Of a stretch of 35,994 bases of DNA, positions 18,085 to 26,666 are shown piece by piece. The stretch spans positions 1 to 35,994 of the forward strand of contig DASCMO010000078.1 in the NCBI GenBank assembly GCA_036010965.1, read 5' to 3'. The notes beneath the pieces are model-generated. The model worked only from the letters and a program-made list of their open reading frames with translations. It had not been told where the DNA came from and made no database searches. Each line of letters begins with the position of its first letter. Position 1 is the stretch's first letter. The DNA comes from GCA-2686265 sp036010965 (GTDB lineage Bacteria > Planctomycetota > UBA1135 > GCA-002686595). Position numbers and translations under genes: made by a program.

Positions 18085-21000
18085 TCAGAACCAGCTGACC
18101 TCGAAGCCGTTGGTCAGGTTGAAGCCGCTCCCGCAGGGGCCGCCGGAGGGGTTGCGGTACCACAGCTGGTAGAAGCGCAGGTCGCCGGGGGCTACCGCGC
18201 CGCTCTGGGAGATCGGCGGATCGCCGGCCTCGGGGTAGGACACCTCTCCGGCGCTGTCGGGCACCACCGTGTGGATGCGGATCACGCTGCCGCCGGCGCA
18301 GCGCAGGCCGTCCCCGAAGGGCACGCCCGAGCCGCCGCCGAGCGCCCCGGTCCCCTGGAAGAGCAGGGCGGGCTGGAACGGCAGCAGGTTTTGACCCTGC
18401 AAGAGAAGGCTGTCCTGGCTCGTGTCGGGCACGCCCTCGCCCGCGAGGACCGCGCCCGCCCCGGTGGAGTTGGCGCAGCCGCCGTCACCCCCGGGGTCCT
18501 CGTTGCTGCACGGGCAGGCCGCGCCGCCGCCGTCGCCGAAGCAGTAGGCGACGCCTGCCGGCAGGGGGAAGTCGTCGGGGTCGGCGGGGTCGCTGCCGTA
18601 GTCGATCTCGTCGCGGTCGAAGAACCCGTCCTCGTCGCGGTCGATGCCGATGCGCGTCTCGGTCCCGCCGGGCACCAGGGTGAAGGTCATCTCGCCCCCG
18701 GGGACGGCGAGGGCGATCACCTCATCGGCCCACAACAGCTGTGCCGCGCGGTCGCTCTGGAACAGGCCCAGGCCGAGGTGGGTCGCGCCGCGCTGTTCGC
18801 CGAGCACGATGCCCTTGACCACCAGGCCCAGGCGCGGGTGCTCGGAGAGAACGATTAATTCGGCGATCAGCGCTAGCTGGGCGGGATCGGCTGTGGCCGC
18901 GTCTACGAGCGTGGTCTGCAGACCGACCGCGGCGTGGGAGTCCTTGCTCTCGGTCCCGGGTGGTTCGAAGATGTCGGTCGGGGACCCGCTCGGCAGGTCT
19001 GAGCCCGCGAAGCTGAGCATGAATGCCACCAGATCCGCGATCTCCTGCACGCTCTGGACCGAGAACGCGGGCTCGGCGACGAAGCGCGCGATGCTGTCGA
19101 CGCTGCCGTCGTTGATGAAGCCGAAGCCCGATGTGTTCGTTTGCTGCGTGAACTCCATCCCGACCTTGTCGTAGAGGTTGCGCAGCTGAGGGACCTTCAT
19201 GGAGACATTCGTCGCGCCGTCCTGGGAGACCAGGGCGTGGTGGTGTTCGCCAAGGGGGCCGGTAGGGATCGGGACGTAGGTCACGCCCTGCAAGGTGTAG
19301 TCGCTGCCCAGTCCCGTCGGCAGCGTGTGACACGTCGAGCAAGCCAGCAAGTCGAGATCGAGCATGTTGGGCGGTCGGTAGAGCGTCAGCCCCCTGACCG
19401 CGTCCCCGTTCGGGAGGGGCAGCCCCGCAGGACCGAAGCGCCCGGGCGTGAAGTGCCCTTCGAGTTCCAGGTCGTCGGGAAGAGAGTTGTCGACGTTCCG
19501 GAATGGGTTGGGCGGGAAGTGGATCGTGGCCAGGAAGTCCTCGAACTCCTGCATCTCGATTGGAGTGAGTGTCGTGTCGTCACCCTGCAGGCCGATGAAC
19601 GCCCCGGCGAATTCCTCAATCCCGTCCTTGTCTCCGCGCCAGTGCAGGGGCTCCTTGCCGATGATGTCCTGCAGGGTCTGGGTCGTCATCGGCCCTTTCA
19701 TAGGGTGCCAGTCCTCGAAGCCCGCGTTCAGCCCCGGTAGATCCATGCCCAGGTTCTGACCCGATACCGACTTCATGTCTCCCACAGGGTTGCCGAGGTC
19801 CCAGGCGAGCCGGTCCATGCGGGAGTCCACGTGGCAGGAGGCGCAGGCGATCTGCCCTAGTCCCGAGTTCTTGTGTGTGTCGTAGAGGTGCTTGCGCCCG
19901 ATCCCGATCGCGGCGGGGGAGGGATCGTAGAAGGAGACCTGCGCCGTCTCGAGCTCGCTCGCCGTATCGACTACCGAGATCGAGGCGGCAAACTTGTTCA
20001 GGACGTACAGGCGTCCCGCGTTCGCATCGAGTGCGAGCCCTGTGGGTCCCTCTCCGACCTCGATCGTGGGCGCTAGGCCCGAGCGTGCTCCCGTGGTGTC
20101 GATCATGATCACGTTGTTGGAGCCCATGCCGCTCACCCAGGCCCGCTCGCCCGCCGGGCTCCAGACGATCCCGCGCGGATCGCCCAGGGCAAGGTTGCGC
20201 TCCGCCTGGGGGAGCATCGAGACTGAGTAGTCGAGGTGAGCGTTGAGGTCCACGATCGCGTTGGCGCCCAGACTCATCGGGTCCACCAAGGCGAGGTGCA
20301 CGCGCACGAAGGTCCCCATCAGGTTCGGCTCGAAGCGGATCTCGTTGGTGGCTTCCGTGCCCACGACGGCCAGTTCGCCGCTCACGGGGTGGACAGCCAG
20401 TGCCATGCAGATATTCATCAAGCGGTCGGCGTAGGAGACCGAGAGGCTCTGCACGTCGATCACGGCGACATCATGGTCGTACAGATCCCAGTCCACCGGG
20501 CGGCCGGAGGCGCTCGCCTGGGGACCGGAGACCCCTAAGGTCCAGTCGGCTCCGGTGTCGTCGAGCCACTGGTTCTGGTCGTTCTTGCGCACGATCAGGC
20601 TCACGGGCGGCGGCGCGGGGTTGGCAGGATTTTGGGGCGGCGAGAACCCTCCACCTGCGTTGGGCGGCGGGTTCTGGCCGCCGTGGGGACCGAGAGAATC
20701 GTTAACGATGTTGGGCGGGAAGGTCAGGGTGTTCCCTTGGTCGAGGCCGCCGCCGAGGATCGTCGTCGAGTTGCCCGAGTCGAAGATTGCCACATAGACC
20801 CGGCTGCCATCGGGGCTAAGGACCATGGCTCGTGGATCCTCCCCAAGGATGTCGATGGAGAACGGCGGGATCGAGAGGTCCGTCGGATCGAAGACCAGCA
20901 CGCTGTTGGCCTGGGAACAGGACACGAAGGCGCGCTCGGGGTTGCTGGCGAAGATCACGTCGCAAGGTTCGTCGGCTGTGTCCAGAGTCACGACCACATT

Positions 21001-21324
21001 TCCGGCGGTGAGGTCGACCACGCTGACGCTGTCGGAGATGTGGTTGACGACCCAGACCTCGGTGGGCGTTCGAAAGCGCACCGACACGGGGTCGAGGCCG
21101 ACGGGGATCTCGAGGGCCAGCACCGGTTCCGTGCCGGTCGCGTCGAAGACCGCCAGGCGGTTGTCGGCCGTGTTGACCGCGCACAGGACGGACCCGTTCG
21201 GAGAGAGCGCCAGGGGAGAGACGTGGGGACTCTCGAAGTTGACGAAGGACTCCTGGGCCCATGCGCCGCCACAGAGGGTGCCGAGGGCGAAGGCGTGCAG
21301 AAGCCGTCGTAAGTCTCGTCGCAT
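18085..21324 (-). CDS. exported beta-propeller / di-haem cytochrome c protein with C-terminal Cys-rich domain
   Basis: Protein of 1079 residues from the ATG at 21324, which gives a signal peptide (MRRDLRRLLHAFALGTLCGG, then AWA-Q); ATGs at 21342 and 21417 are also in frame. Residues ~25-490 are a YVTN/YncE-like propeller with repeated units such as NRLAVFD, SDSVSVVDL and NKFAASISVVD, plus a Pro/Asn/Gly-rich insertion. Two haem-binding CxxCH motifs follow, C494-ASCH and C662-STCH, with PLHWRGD between them as in MauG/cytochrome c peroxidase-like proteins. A Ca-binding-like acidic stretch (DRDEDGFFDRDEIDYGSDP) lies at ~895-913. The last 153 residues, from YCFGDGGG, form a Cys/Gly-rich domain ending in FNLTNGFEVSWF. 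It is probably periplasmic or surface-exposed, with a redox role; the substrate is unknown. The closest analogues I recall are large planctomycete exported proteins. Confidence 0.88.
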   Translation of the reverse strand: MRRDLRRLLHAFALGTLCGGAWAQESFVNFESPHVSPLALSPNGSVLCAVNTADNRLAVFDATGTEPVLALEIPVGLDPVSVRFRTPTEVWVVNHISDSVSVVDLTAGNVVVTLDTADEPCDVIFASNPERAFVSCSQANSVLVFDPTDLSIPPFSIDILGEDPRAMVLSPDGSRVYVAIFDSGNSTTILGGGLDQGNTLTFPPNIVNDSLGPHGGQNPPPNAGGGFSPPQNPANPAPPPVSLIVRKNDQNQWLDDTGADWTLGVSGPQASASGRPVDWDLYDHDVAVIDVQSLSVSYADRLMNICMALAVHPVSGELAVVGTEATNEIRFEPNLMGTFVRVHLALVDPMSLGANAIVDLNAHLDYSVSMLPQAERNLALGDPRGIVWSPAGERAWVSGMGSNNVIMIDTTGARSGLAPTIEVGEGPTGLALDANAGRLYVLNKFAASISVVDTASELETAQVSFYDPSPAAIGIGRKHLYDTHKNSGLGQIACASCHVDSRMDRLAWDLGNPVGDMKSVSGQNLGMDLPGLNAGFEDWHPMKGPMTTQTLQDIIGKEPLHWRGDKDGIEEFAGAFIGLQGDDTTLTPIEMQEFEDFLATIHFPPNPFRNVDNSLPDDLELEGHFTPGRFGPAGLPLPNGDAVRGLTLYRPPNMLDLDLLACSTCHTLPTGLGSDYTLQGVTYVPIPTGPLGEHHHALVSQDGATNVSMKVPQLRNLYDKVGMEFTQQTNTSGFGFINDGSVDSIARFVAEPAFSVQSVQEIADLVAFMLSFAGSDLPSGSPTDIFEPPGTESKDSHAAVGLQTTLVDAATADPAQLALIAELIVLSEHPRLGLVVKGIVLGEQRGATHLGLGLFQSDRAAQLLWADEVIALAVPGGEMTFTLVPGGTETRIGIDRDEDGFFDRDEIDYGSDPADPDDFPLPAGVAYCFGDGGGAACPCSNEDPGGDGGCANSTGAGAVLAGEGVPDTSQDSLLLQGQNLLPFQPALLFQGTGALGGGSGVPFGDGLRCAGGSVIRIHTVVPDSAGEVSYPEAGDPPISQSGAVAPGDLRFYQLWYRNPSGGPCGSGFNLTNGFEVSWF

Positions 21325-21516
21325 GGGGATCGTCCCGATCATGTGCGCACTGGTAGGGGAGACCTGGAGGAACGAGAGGGAGCGATGAAGGCGCGTGGCA
21401 CGACAGAGCCTCAACACCTACCACTAGAATGCTCCGGACTCCGCGATCCGTCCACTTCCGGCCCCCAACACTGGCGCGAGGGTGCGATCGAGCTCGTTGC
21501 CCGTCCTCGCGTGCCC

Positions 21517-22524
21517 TCAGCAGCCGTCTCTGGCGCGGGCCGGGGCATCAGCGCCCCGGCCGCCGAGGGCCCACCAGGCCAGGAACACCCCGCCGCTGAA
21601 GAGCGCCGTGGCGATGCGCACGGGAGTGGGGGCGTGGGGACTGACGAAGCCCTCGATGACGCCAGCCACGAAGAGCATGGGGAAGACCGGCGCGAGGATG
21701 CGCCAGGCGCGCGCGCTCTCGAGTTGCATGGCGTGGGCGCGGCTCCAGGGGCCGGGGGCGATCCAGGCTCGCACGAGCACCATGCCCGCCAGACCAGCCA
21801 GGACGATGGCCTGAATTTCGAGCGCGCCGTGGCACCACAGGATGGAGGAGATCGCTCCGGCCTGGTCCCAGTGGGCTGCCACGGCGGTGTAGGCGCCGAG
21901 CATCAGGCCGTTGGTGCCCAGGACGTAGAGGAAGAAGGGCGGGATGAGGCCCGCGGCGAAGAGGATCACCGCCACGCCCATGTTGTGGGCCATGATCCAG
22001 CCCGCCGTCTGAGGTGAGCGGCCGATCCCAAAGGTGAAGTTGCCGCGGAAGGGCTCGCCTTCGGTCGTGGCCTGCAGTTGGGCGATCTCCTGGGCGATGG
22101 CCTCGGGCTGGAAGAGGCTGAAGGCCAGACCCAGATCGGCGCGCACCGCGAACCAGGCCAGCAGGGCCAGGCCGTAGACGAGGGCGAAGGCGCCGGTCAA
22201 CAGACGCCATTCGGCGCGCAGGGTGCGGGGCGACTCAACGAGCAGGAGTCGCCGGGCGCGCGCCCAGAATCCCAGCTCGCTTCGTCCGAGATCAGAGAAG
22301 AGGATCGAGTGCGCACGGCCGACGAGCCGCCTCGTGCGCTCGAGCACCGCCCCGTCCTCTCCGCCCGTCTCCAGGCGCGCGTGCAGGGAGGAGGCGAAGC
22401 GGTAGAGGTGACCGAAAGCCGCCAGCTCCTCGCCGCTCAGTCGCCGCAGGGATCGGCGCGAGCCGCGCTCGATCAGCTCGCCCAACCGCCGCAGGTGCTC
22501 GCCCTCTTCCCTGGTCCATCCCAC
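21517..22524 (-). CDS. SpoIIM-family (stage II sporulation protein M-like) membrane protein
   Basis: Protein of 335 residues from GTG 22524. The first ~100 residues are a cytoplasmic helical segment with RLGELIERGSRRSLRRLSGEE and a leucine/arginine-rich stretch. The rest has five or six membrane helices, including LTGAFALVYGLALLAWFAV, NMGVAVILFAAGLIPPFFLY, the conserved GTNGLMLGAY and WCHGALEIQAIVLAGLAG (H-x-x-x-E). These are characteristic of the SpoIIM/DUF95 family, which occurs widely outside spore formers next to RDD and MoxR/DUF58 genes. It points away from the RDD gene across a 175-base shared upstream region. There is no reason to infer sporulation here. Its role is probably in the same membrane module as the genes at 12676-17987. 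Confidence 0.9.
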   Translation of the reverse strand: MGWTREEGEHLRRLGELIERGSRRSLRRLSGEELAAFGHLYRFASSLHARLETGGEDGAVLERTRRLVGRAHSILFSDLGRSELGFWARARRLLLVESPRTLRAEWRLLTGAFALVYGLALLAWFAVRADLGLAFSLFQPEAIAQEIAQLQATTEGEPFRGNFTFGIGRSPQTAGWIMAHNMGVAVILFAAGLIPPFFLYVLGTNGLMLGAYTAVAAHWDQAGAISSILWCHGALEIQAIVLAGLAGMVLVRAWIAPGPWSRAHAMQLESARAWRILAPVFPMLFVAGVIEGFVSPHAPTPVRIATALFSGGVFLAWWALGGRGADAPARARDGC

Positions 22525-22646
22525 CTGCTCACTCTATCAGCCTTCCGAACCGGGCTCACCTGTGCGCCGCCCTGCGCTGCCAGCGCCTGGCTTGGAAGGA
22601 AGACGGAGCCTCCGCGTTCAGCGACCGATAGGCCCTCGTCGTGCCG

Positions 22647-22660
22647 CGCGCCTTGGCGCG
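22647..22660. promoter_or_regulatory. perfect palindrome in the SpoIIM/RDD divergent region
   Basis: CGCGCC-TT-GGCGCG is a perfect inverted repeat 40 bases before the RDD start and 123 bases before the SpoIIM start. It could be an operator, but GC-rich palindromes arise by chance in DNA of this composition. Confidence 0.2.
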
Positions 22661-22699
22661 TGATTCTCGACCATCCACACACCACACTGGGCGTCGCCG

Positions 22700-23530
22700 A
22701 TGAGCTCACTGATCGTCGAGACCGCGGAGGGAATCCAACTCCGCCATTCCCTGGCGGGAGCGGGCAGCCGACTCGCGGCCGGACTCCTGGACGGGGTGCT
22801 GGTCGCAGCGGCCTTCCTCTCCCTGCTCATCGGAGCGGTCCTGCTCTCCGGGCTGGGAGTCGGCGTCCTCGAGGAGGTCGGCTCGTTCGTGCTGGGCCTG
22901 CTGGCGGGCGGACTCGTCCTGGGCCTGGCGCTCTACCAGGCGCTCTTCCTGCTGATCTGGGACGGGCAGACGCCGGGCAAGCGCATGATGGGTCTGCGCC
23001 TGGCCGCCGCCGACGGCCATCCGCCCACGGGCTTGCAGGTCGTGATCCGCAGCCTGGTCTGGCCCGTCGACGCCTTCCTGCTTGTCCCCGCGCCCCTGGG
23101 CCTGATCTTGATGGCGGCCACCGGGCGCTGCCAGCGCCTGGGGGACCTGGCCGCCGGGACGGTGATGTTGGCCGACGATCGTCGAACACGCCCGAGAGAG
23201 CCCTGGCCCGACGAGCACTGGGACGGCCTGGGACCGGAGCGCCTGCGGCTCTCGCCTGGCATGGCTGGGCGTCTGGGCGACGGGGACCTGGCTCTCCTGC
23301 GCGACATCGCGGCGCGCGAGGGCCTGCCGAGGGTCGAGCGTGAGACCATCGCGCGCGCCGCCGCCCGGCACTATGGCGAGCGCCTGGGCTTCGAACCCGG
23401 GCAAGACCCGCGTCGAACCATCAAGGAGCTGTTCCTCTTCGCCCGTGACGCTCGCCGCGACGGCGCCGGCCGAGGGGCAGGGCGGGCCGGTGATCAGCCG
23501 TCCGGCGCGTCCTCGCCGCCCCGGAACTGA
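22700..23530 (+). CDS. RDD family membrane protein with long soluble C-terminus
   Basis: Protein of 276 residues from ATG 22700. The RDD domain occupies ~15-155: AGAGSRLAAGLLDGVLVAA (the R..D of the family's name), LLIWDGQTPGKRMMGLR and RCQRLGDLAAGTVML. Three hydrophobic helices lie between these marks. The remaining ~115 residues are cytoplasmic, charged and partly helical (LRDIAAREGLPRVERETIAR), and the last dozen codons overlap the M50 peptidase gene on the other strand. RDD proteins are membrane proteins of unclear, possibly transport or ion-related, function and often accompany SpoIIM and MoxR/DUF58. The gene diverges from SpoIIM, so both may be co-regulated. Confidence 0.9.
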   Translation: MSSLIVETAEGIQLRHSLAGAGSRLAAGLLDGVLVAAAFLSLLIGAVLLSGLGVGVLEEVGSFVLGLLAGGLVLGLALYQALFLLIWDGQTPGKRMMGLRLAAADGHPPTGLQVVIRSLVWPVDAFLLVPAPLGLILMAATGRCQRLGDLAAGTVMLADDRRTRPREPWPDEHWDGLGPERLRLSPGMAGRLGDGDLALLRDIAAREGLPRVERETIARAAARHYGERLGFEPGQDPRRTIKELFLFARDARRDGAGRGAGRAGDQPSGASSPPRN

Positions 23531-24381
23531 CCGAGCCGGCCACGGAAACTCTCGAGGCGTCGCAGCTCCTCGTTCGAGAAACCCGGCGGCGCCGCGCGCT
23601 GTCCGGCGGAGCGGCTCGCCCGGCCGCCGTCGGCGGGCGGCACGTCGCGCGTGGGGACCTCCCTTGGTCCTCGCTCCCGCGCCCCGGGCACGAAGAAGGT
23701 GAAGGGTCCGATGTTGATGGTCTGCTGCCCGTGGCGCAGGCGCACGGCGACCAGCTCCTGCCGCCCAGTCCACCAGACGAAGACCGCGATCAACGGCAGC
23801 ATCGGGCTCAGGAAGAATGGCTGACCGGGAAGGAGCGTGACGACGAACATCCCCACCGCCATCGTGCGCCCGACCTTCACCGCTCGCTCGGTGGCCGAGA
23901 GCCAGTCGCCCTTGCGCCCCAACCAGGCGCGCAAGAGTCGCCCCCCATCCATCGGGAAGGCCGGGATCAGGTTGAAGGTGCCCATCAGGAGGTTGATCAC
24001 GACGAAGGTCATCGCGATCTCCCACCCCAGGCCGCCGGTCAGGAGCAGCAGCGGCGCGGCCAGCAGGGCCAGGGCGAAGTTGACCGCCGGGCCGGCGACG
24101 GCGATCAGGCCCTCGATGCGGCTGTCCTCGGGGATCTGGCGCATGCGGGCCATGCCGCCCAGGGGCCAGAAGGTGATGTCGATCACTTCGATCCCCAGGC
24201 GCCGGGCCACGAGGCTGTGGCCGAGCTCGTGCAGGAGCACGATCGGGCACAGCAGCAGGTAGGCGACCACCGCCAGGCGCCCCAGATTGAGGAGCAGCAT
24301 CAACCCCAGGATCACCACCACCAGGTGGTGGACGCGGATGGTGATGCCGAAGAGACGGCCTAGTCGAAAAGAGTCCTTCAC
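23494..24381 (-). CDS. M50 (site-2 protease-type) intramembrane metalloprotease
   Basis: Protein of 295 residues from GTG 24381 (V-K-D-S-F-R-L-G-R-L-F-G-I), chosen because it matches family N-termini; the frame extends upstream to 24495 but that part has no similarity. Catalytic HELGH lies at residues 51-55 in the second membrane helix (LLCPIVLLHELGHSLVARRL) and the third zinc ligand is in NLIPAFPMDGG (Asp145). A GGMARM loop and AVAGPAVNF fit the SpoIVFB/Rip-like subgroup without a PDZ domain. The C-terminal ~70 residues are Arg/Gly/Pro-rich and cytoplasmic. It would cut a membrane-embedded substrate; given the sigma/kinase and envelope genes nearby an anti-sigma or signal-peptide role is possible but unproven. 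Its end overlaps the RDD gene by 37 bases on the opposite strand. Confidence 0.92.
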   Translation of the reverse strand: MKDSFRLGRLFGITIRVHHLVVVILGLMLLLNLGRLAVVAYLLLCPIVLLHELGHSLVARRLGIEVIDITFWPLGGMARMRQIPEDSRIEGLIAVAGPAVNFALALLAAPLLLLTGGLGWEIAMTFVVINLLMGTFNLIPAFPMDGGRLLRAWLGRKGDWLSATERAVKVGRTMAVGMFVVTLLPGQPFFLSPMLPLIAVFVWWTGRQELVAVRLRHGQQTINIGPFTFFVPGARERGPREVPTRDVPPADGGRASRSAGQRAAPPGFSNEELRRLESFRGRLGQFRGGEDAPDG

Positions 24382-24496
24382 GAGGTCCTCGGGGACGCCG
24401 GGCGACGGCGAGGGGAGCGCACACGAGCGTCCAGTACTATGGGGCAGCCGTACGGCCCCGACACGGTTTTGTTCAAGACATCGTCGGGCAATCACG

Positions 24497-26653
24497 ATGC
24501 GCCCCCCCTCACGACCCTCCCGCGCCGTCGCTTGCCCGCGCGTGTGGACGGTCGATCTGTCCCGGGCGTCGGCGGAGGGGACCGATTCGTTCAGCGAGCT
24601 GGCGCCCTTCTCGGCCGGCGACGAGCGCCTCGAGCGGGTCGGCGCCTGGTCGGGCTCGGCCCTGGCGGTGGCGCTCTTCCTGCGTGCCCTCGACCGTGGC
24701 GAGACGCCGCCTGGTCTGGTCCTGGCCGTCGGCGAGGGCGTGCGCTCGGGGCTCCCGACGGCCGCTCGGGCGACCGTGGCGGGGATCGCGCCCCTGAGCG
24801 GGCGCTACGCCGAGGGCCTGCTGGGTGGCGAACTCGCCGCCCGCCTGGCGACGGTGGCCGACGCCATCGAGCTGCGCGGCCGCACGCAGGTTGCAGGCGC
24901 CGTGCTGCACATCGCGGCGGACGCTGGTCCGAGGCTTCACTCCCTACCTGAGCTCGTCGGCCTCGATCCGCGCGCCACCGCCCGCGAGCTCGACCGGCGC
25001 TTCGGTTCCCGGGGCATCCTGTGCGTCGGCCCGGCGGGGGAGCGCGGCGTGGCCTTCGCCAACCTTGCCGGTGGCGAGGATCCGCCCAGCTTCGTCGGGC
25101 GCGGTGGTCTTGGAGCCCTGTTCGGCGCCCTGGGATTGAAGGCCCTCATCGTCAGTGCTCCGCCGGTGGCCACGGTCGGGGAGGAGAGCGAGCTCGTGCG
25201 CCGCCTCCGCTCGTCGCCGCGCCTGCGCGCGCGCGCGGAGGGCGGGACCTTCGAATTGCTGGAGGTCTCCGCCGCGCGCGGCGGTCCGCGCGGATCGCGG
25301 GACGGCTCGTCTGTCGACGTCGAGGCGGCGGCCCGCCTGGCGGATGGGATCGAGGTTCGGGAGAGTGGCCGTCGCGGGTGCCGCGGCTGTCCGACTCCCT
25401 GCGGCTGGGTCTTCGATGAGCCCGACGGCCAGCGCCAGGGCGGGCGCTTCAGCTCACTACAGCCCCTCGGCCCGGACCTTGGACTGGAAGAGGCCAGCGA
25501 CGCCCTGGCCCTGATGGCCGTTTGTGATGCGGTGGGCGTGGACGCCAAGGAAGCCGGGGCTTGCCTGGCTCTGGAGGCTCGCGCGCGCGAGCGCGGCCTG
25601 CGTGGGGGTCGACCCCTGTGGGGCGATGGCGCCGAGGCCGTGCGCCTGGTCGAGGAACTCGCGGGCGACGACGCGGCGCGCCTGGGCGGGGGCGCGCGGG
25701 CCCTGGCGGCGGAGCTCGGCCTGGAGTCGGAGCTGGTGGCCGCGCAAGGCATGAGCGCGCGCGCCGAGACCGACCTGACCCTGGTGCTGGGCCAGTGCGT
25801 CTCGGCTCGCGGCGCCGATCCCATGCGCAGCTCTCCATTCGGGGGACTGGTCGGCGTCGGCGGTCGCCTGCGCGAGCTGCTCGCGCCCGTCCCCCTGCCC
25901 GTCGGTGCCGAGGACCCGCGCGACGCCGCCGGGTGCGGTCGGATCGTGTGGTGGCACGAGAACCTGAGCTGCGCCCTCGACATGACCGGGTTTTGCGCCT
26001 TCTCGGCCGCCGGTCTGCTGGCGGACGGGGAGTGGGGGACCGACGAGCTGGCCGCCGCCATCTTGCCCGCGGCCCTGTCGGTCGATGGTCGCGGGGCGCC
26101 CGGTCGGGCGCTCCTGGCGGCGGGCGCTTCCCTGGCGGTCTTGCAGCGCGAATTGAACGCACGCCTGGGCGCTCGGCCCGGAGAGGACCACCCGAGCTGG
26201 GCGGCGGCTCAGCTGGCCCGCGAGGGGATGTGGGACGAGTACCGCCGCATGCGCGGGCTCGACGAGGGCGGCCGACCGACGGCGGGGGCCCTGGAGCGCG
26301 TGGGCCACGAGTCGCTGCTGGAGCTTTGCGCGTTCGCGGAAGAGGCGGAAGAGGCGGAAGTGGTGGAGGAGCTGTCTCTCGCGCCGCGCCGTCCGGGGCG
26401 GATCCGCCTGCGAGGCCTGGGCGCACTGGCGCGCCCGCTCGCCGGTCTGGAGGAGCTGGAATGCGACCTCCCCGCGCCCCTGGACGAGGTCCTCGTGGCC
26501 CTGGCGGAGCGGCAGCCCGCCGCCGCCGGGCTGCTTCTGGCCGACGGCCGGGTCCTGCCGGCGGTCTACCGCGCCGGACGGCAACTCGGCACGCGCGAGG
26601 TGGTGGGGGAGGGCGACCGGCTCGATCTGGTCGTCGCCATCGGCGGCGGTTAG
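24497..26653 (+). CDS. aldehyde:ferredoxin oxidoreductase family protein fused to C-terminal MoaD/ThiS-like domain
   Basis: Protein of 718 residues from ATG 24497. The first ~215 residues follow the AOR N-terminal pterin-binding domain (LSGRYAEGLLGGELAARL, GPAGERGVAFANL, GRGGLGALFGALGLKALIV). The iron-sulfur ligands are C295-x2-C298-x3-C302, and the fourth is C500. The two pterin-binding motifs are D344-A-V-G-V-D349 (DxxGxD) and D495-M-T-G-F-C500 (DxxGxC). The order and spacing are very close to those I recall for the archaeal tungsten enzyme. Residues ~633-718 are an added ubiquitin-fold domain (RIRLRGLGALARPLAG, ALAERQPAAAGLLLADGR, EGDRLDLVVAIGGG) ending in Gly-Gly like MoaD and ThiS. A Glu-rich linker joins the parts. 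It likely oxidises an aldehyde or related carbonyl with a W or Mo bis-pterin cofactor. The tail's role is unknown. The GT9 gene follows after 13 bases. Confidence 0.88.
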   Translation: MRPPSRPSRAVACPRVWTVDLSRASAEGTDSFSELAPFSAGDERLERVGAWSGSALAVALFLRALDRGETPPGLVLAVGEGVRSGLPTAARATVAGIAPLSGRYAEGLLGGELAARLATVADAIELRGRTQVAGAVLHIAADAGPRLHSLPELVGLDPRATARELDRRFGSRGILCVGPAGERGVAFANLAGGEDPPSFVGRGGLGALFGALGLKALIVSAPPVATVGEESELVRRLRSSPRLRARAEGGTFELLEVSAARGGPRGSRDGSSVDVEAAARLADGIEVRESGRRGCRGCPTPCGWVFDEPDGQRQGGRFSSLQPLGPDLGLEEASDALALMAVCDAVGVDAKEAGACLALEARARERGLRGGRPLWGDGAEAVRLVEELAGDDAARLGGGARALAAELGLESELVAAQGMSARAETDLTLVLGQCVSARGADPMRSSPFGGLVGVGGRLRELLAPVPLPVGAEDPRDAAGCGRIVWWHENLSCALDMTGFCAFSAAGLLADGEWGTDELAAAILPAALSVDGRGAPGRALLAAGASLAVLQRELNARLGARPGEDHPSWAAAQLAREGMWDEYRRMRGLDEGGRPTAGALERVGHESLLELCAFAEEAEEAEVVEELSLAPRRPGRIRLRGLGALARPLAGLEELECDLPAPLDEVLVALAERQPAAAGLLLADGRVLPAVYRAGRQLGTREVVGEGDRLDLVVAIGGG
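26336..26362 (+). repeat. three 9-base tandem units in the AOR-MoaD linker
   Basis: GCGGAAGAG, GCGGAAGAG and GCGGAAGTG are consecutive and encode an Ala/Glu repeat just before the MoaD-like domain. In-frame units of this kind can change linker length by slippage. Confidence 0.7.
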
Positions 26654-26666
26654 TTTCTGCGCGCCC

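Noticed and set aside
21325..21516. Possible small gene or promoter in the 192-base gap between the cytochrome and SpoIIM genes
   Set aside because: No ribosome site, no convincing hexamers and no coding frame with normal codon use were seen.
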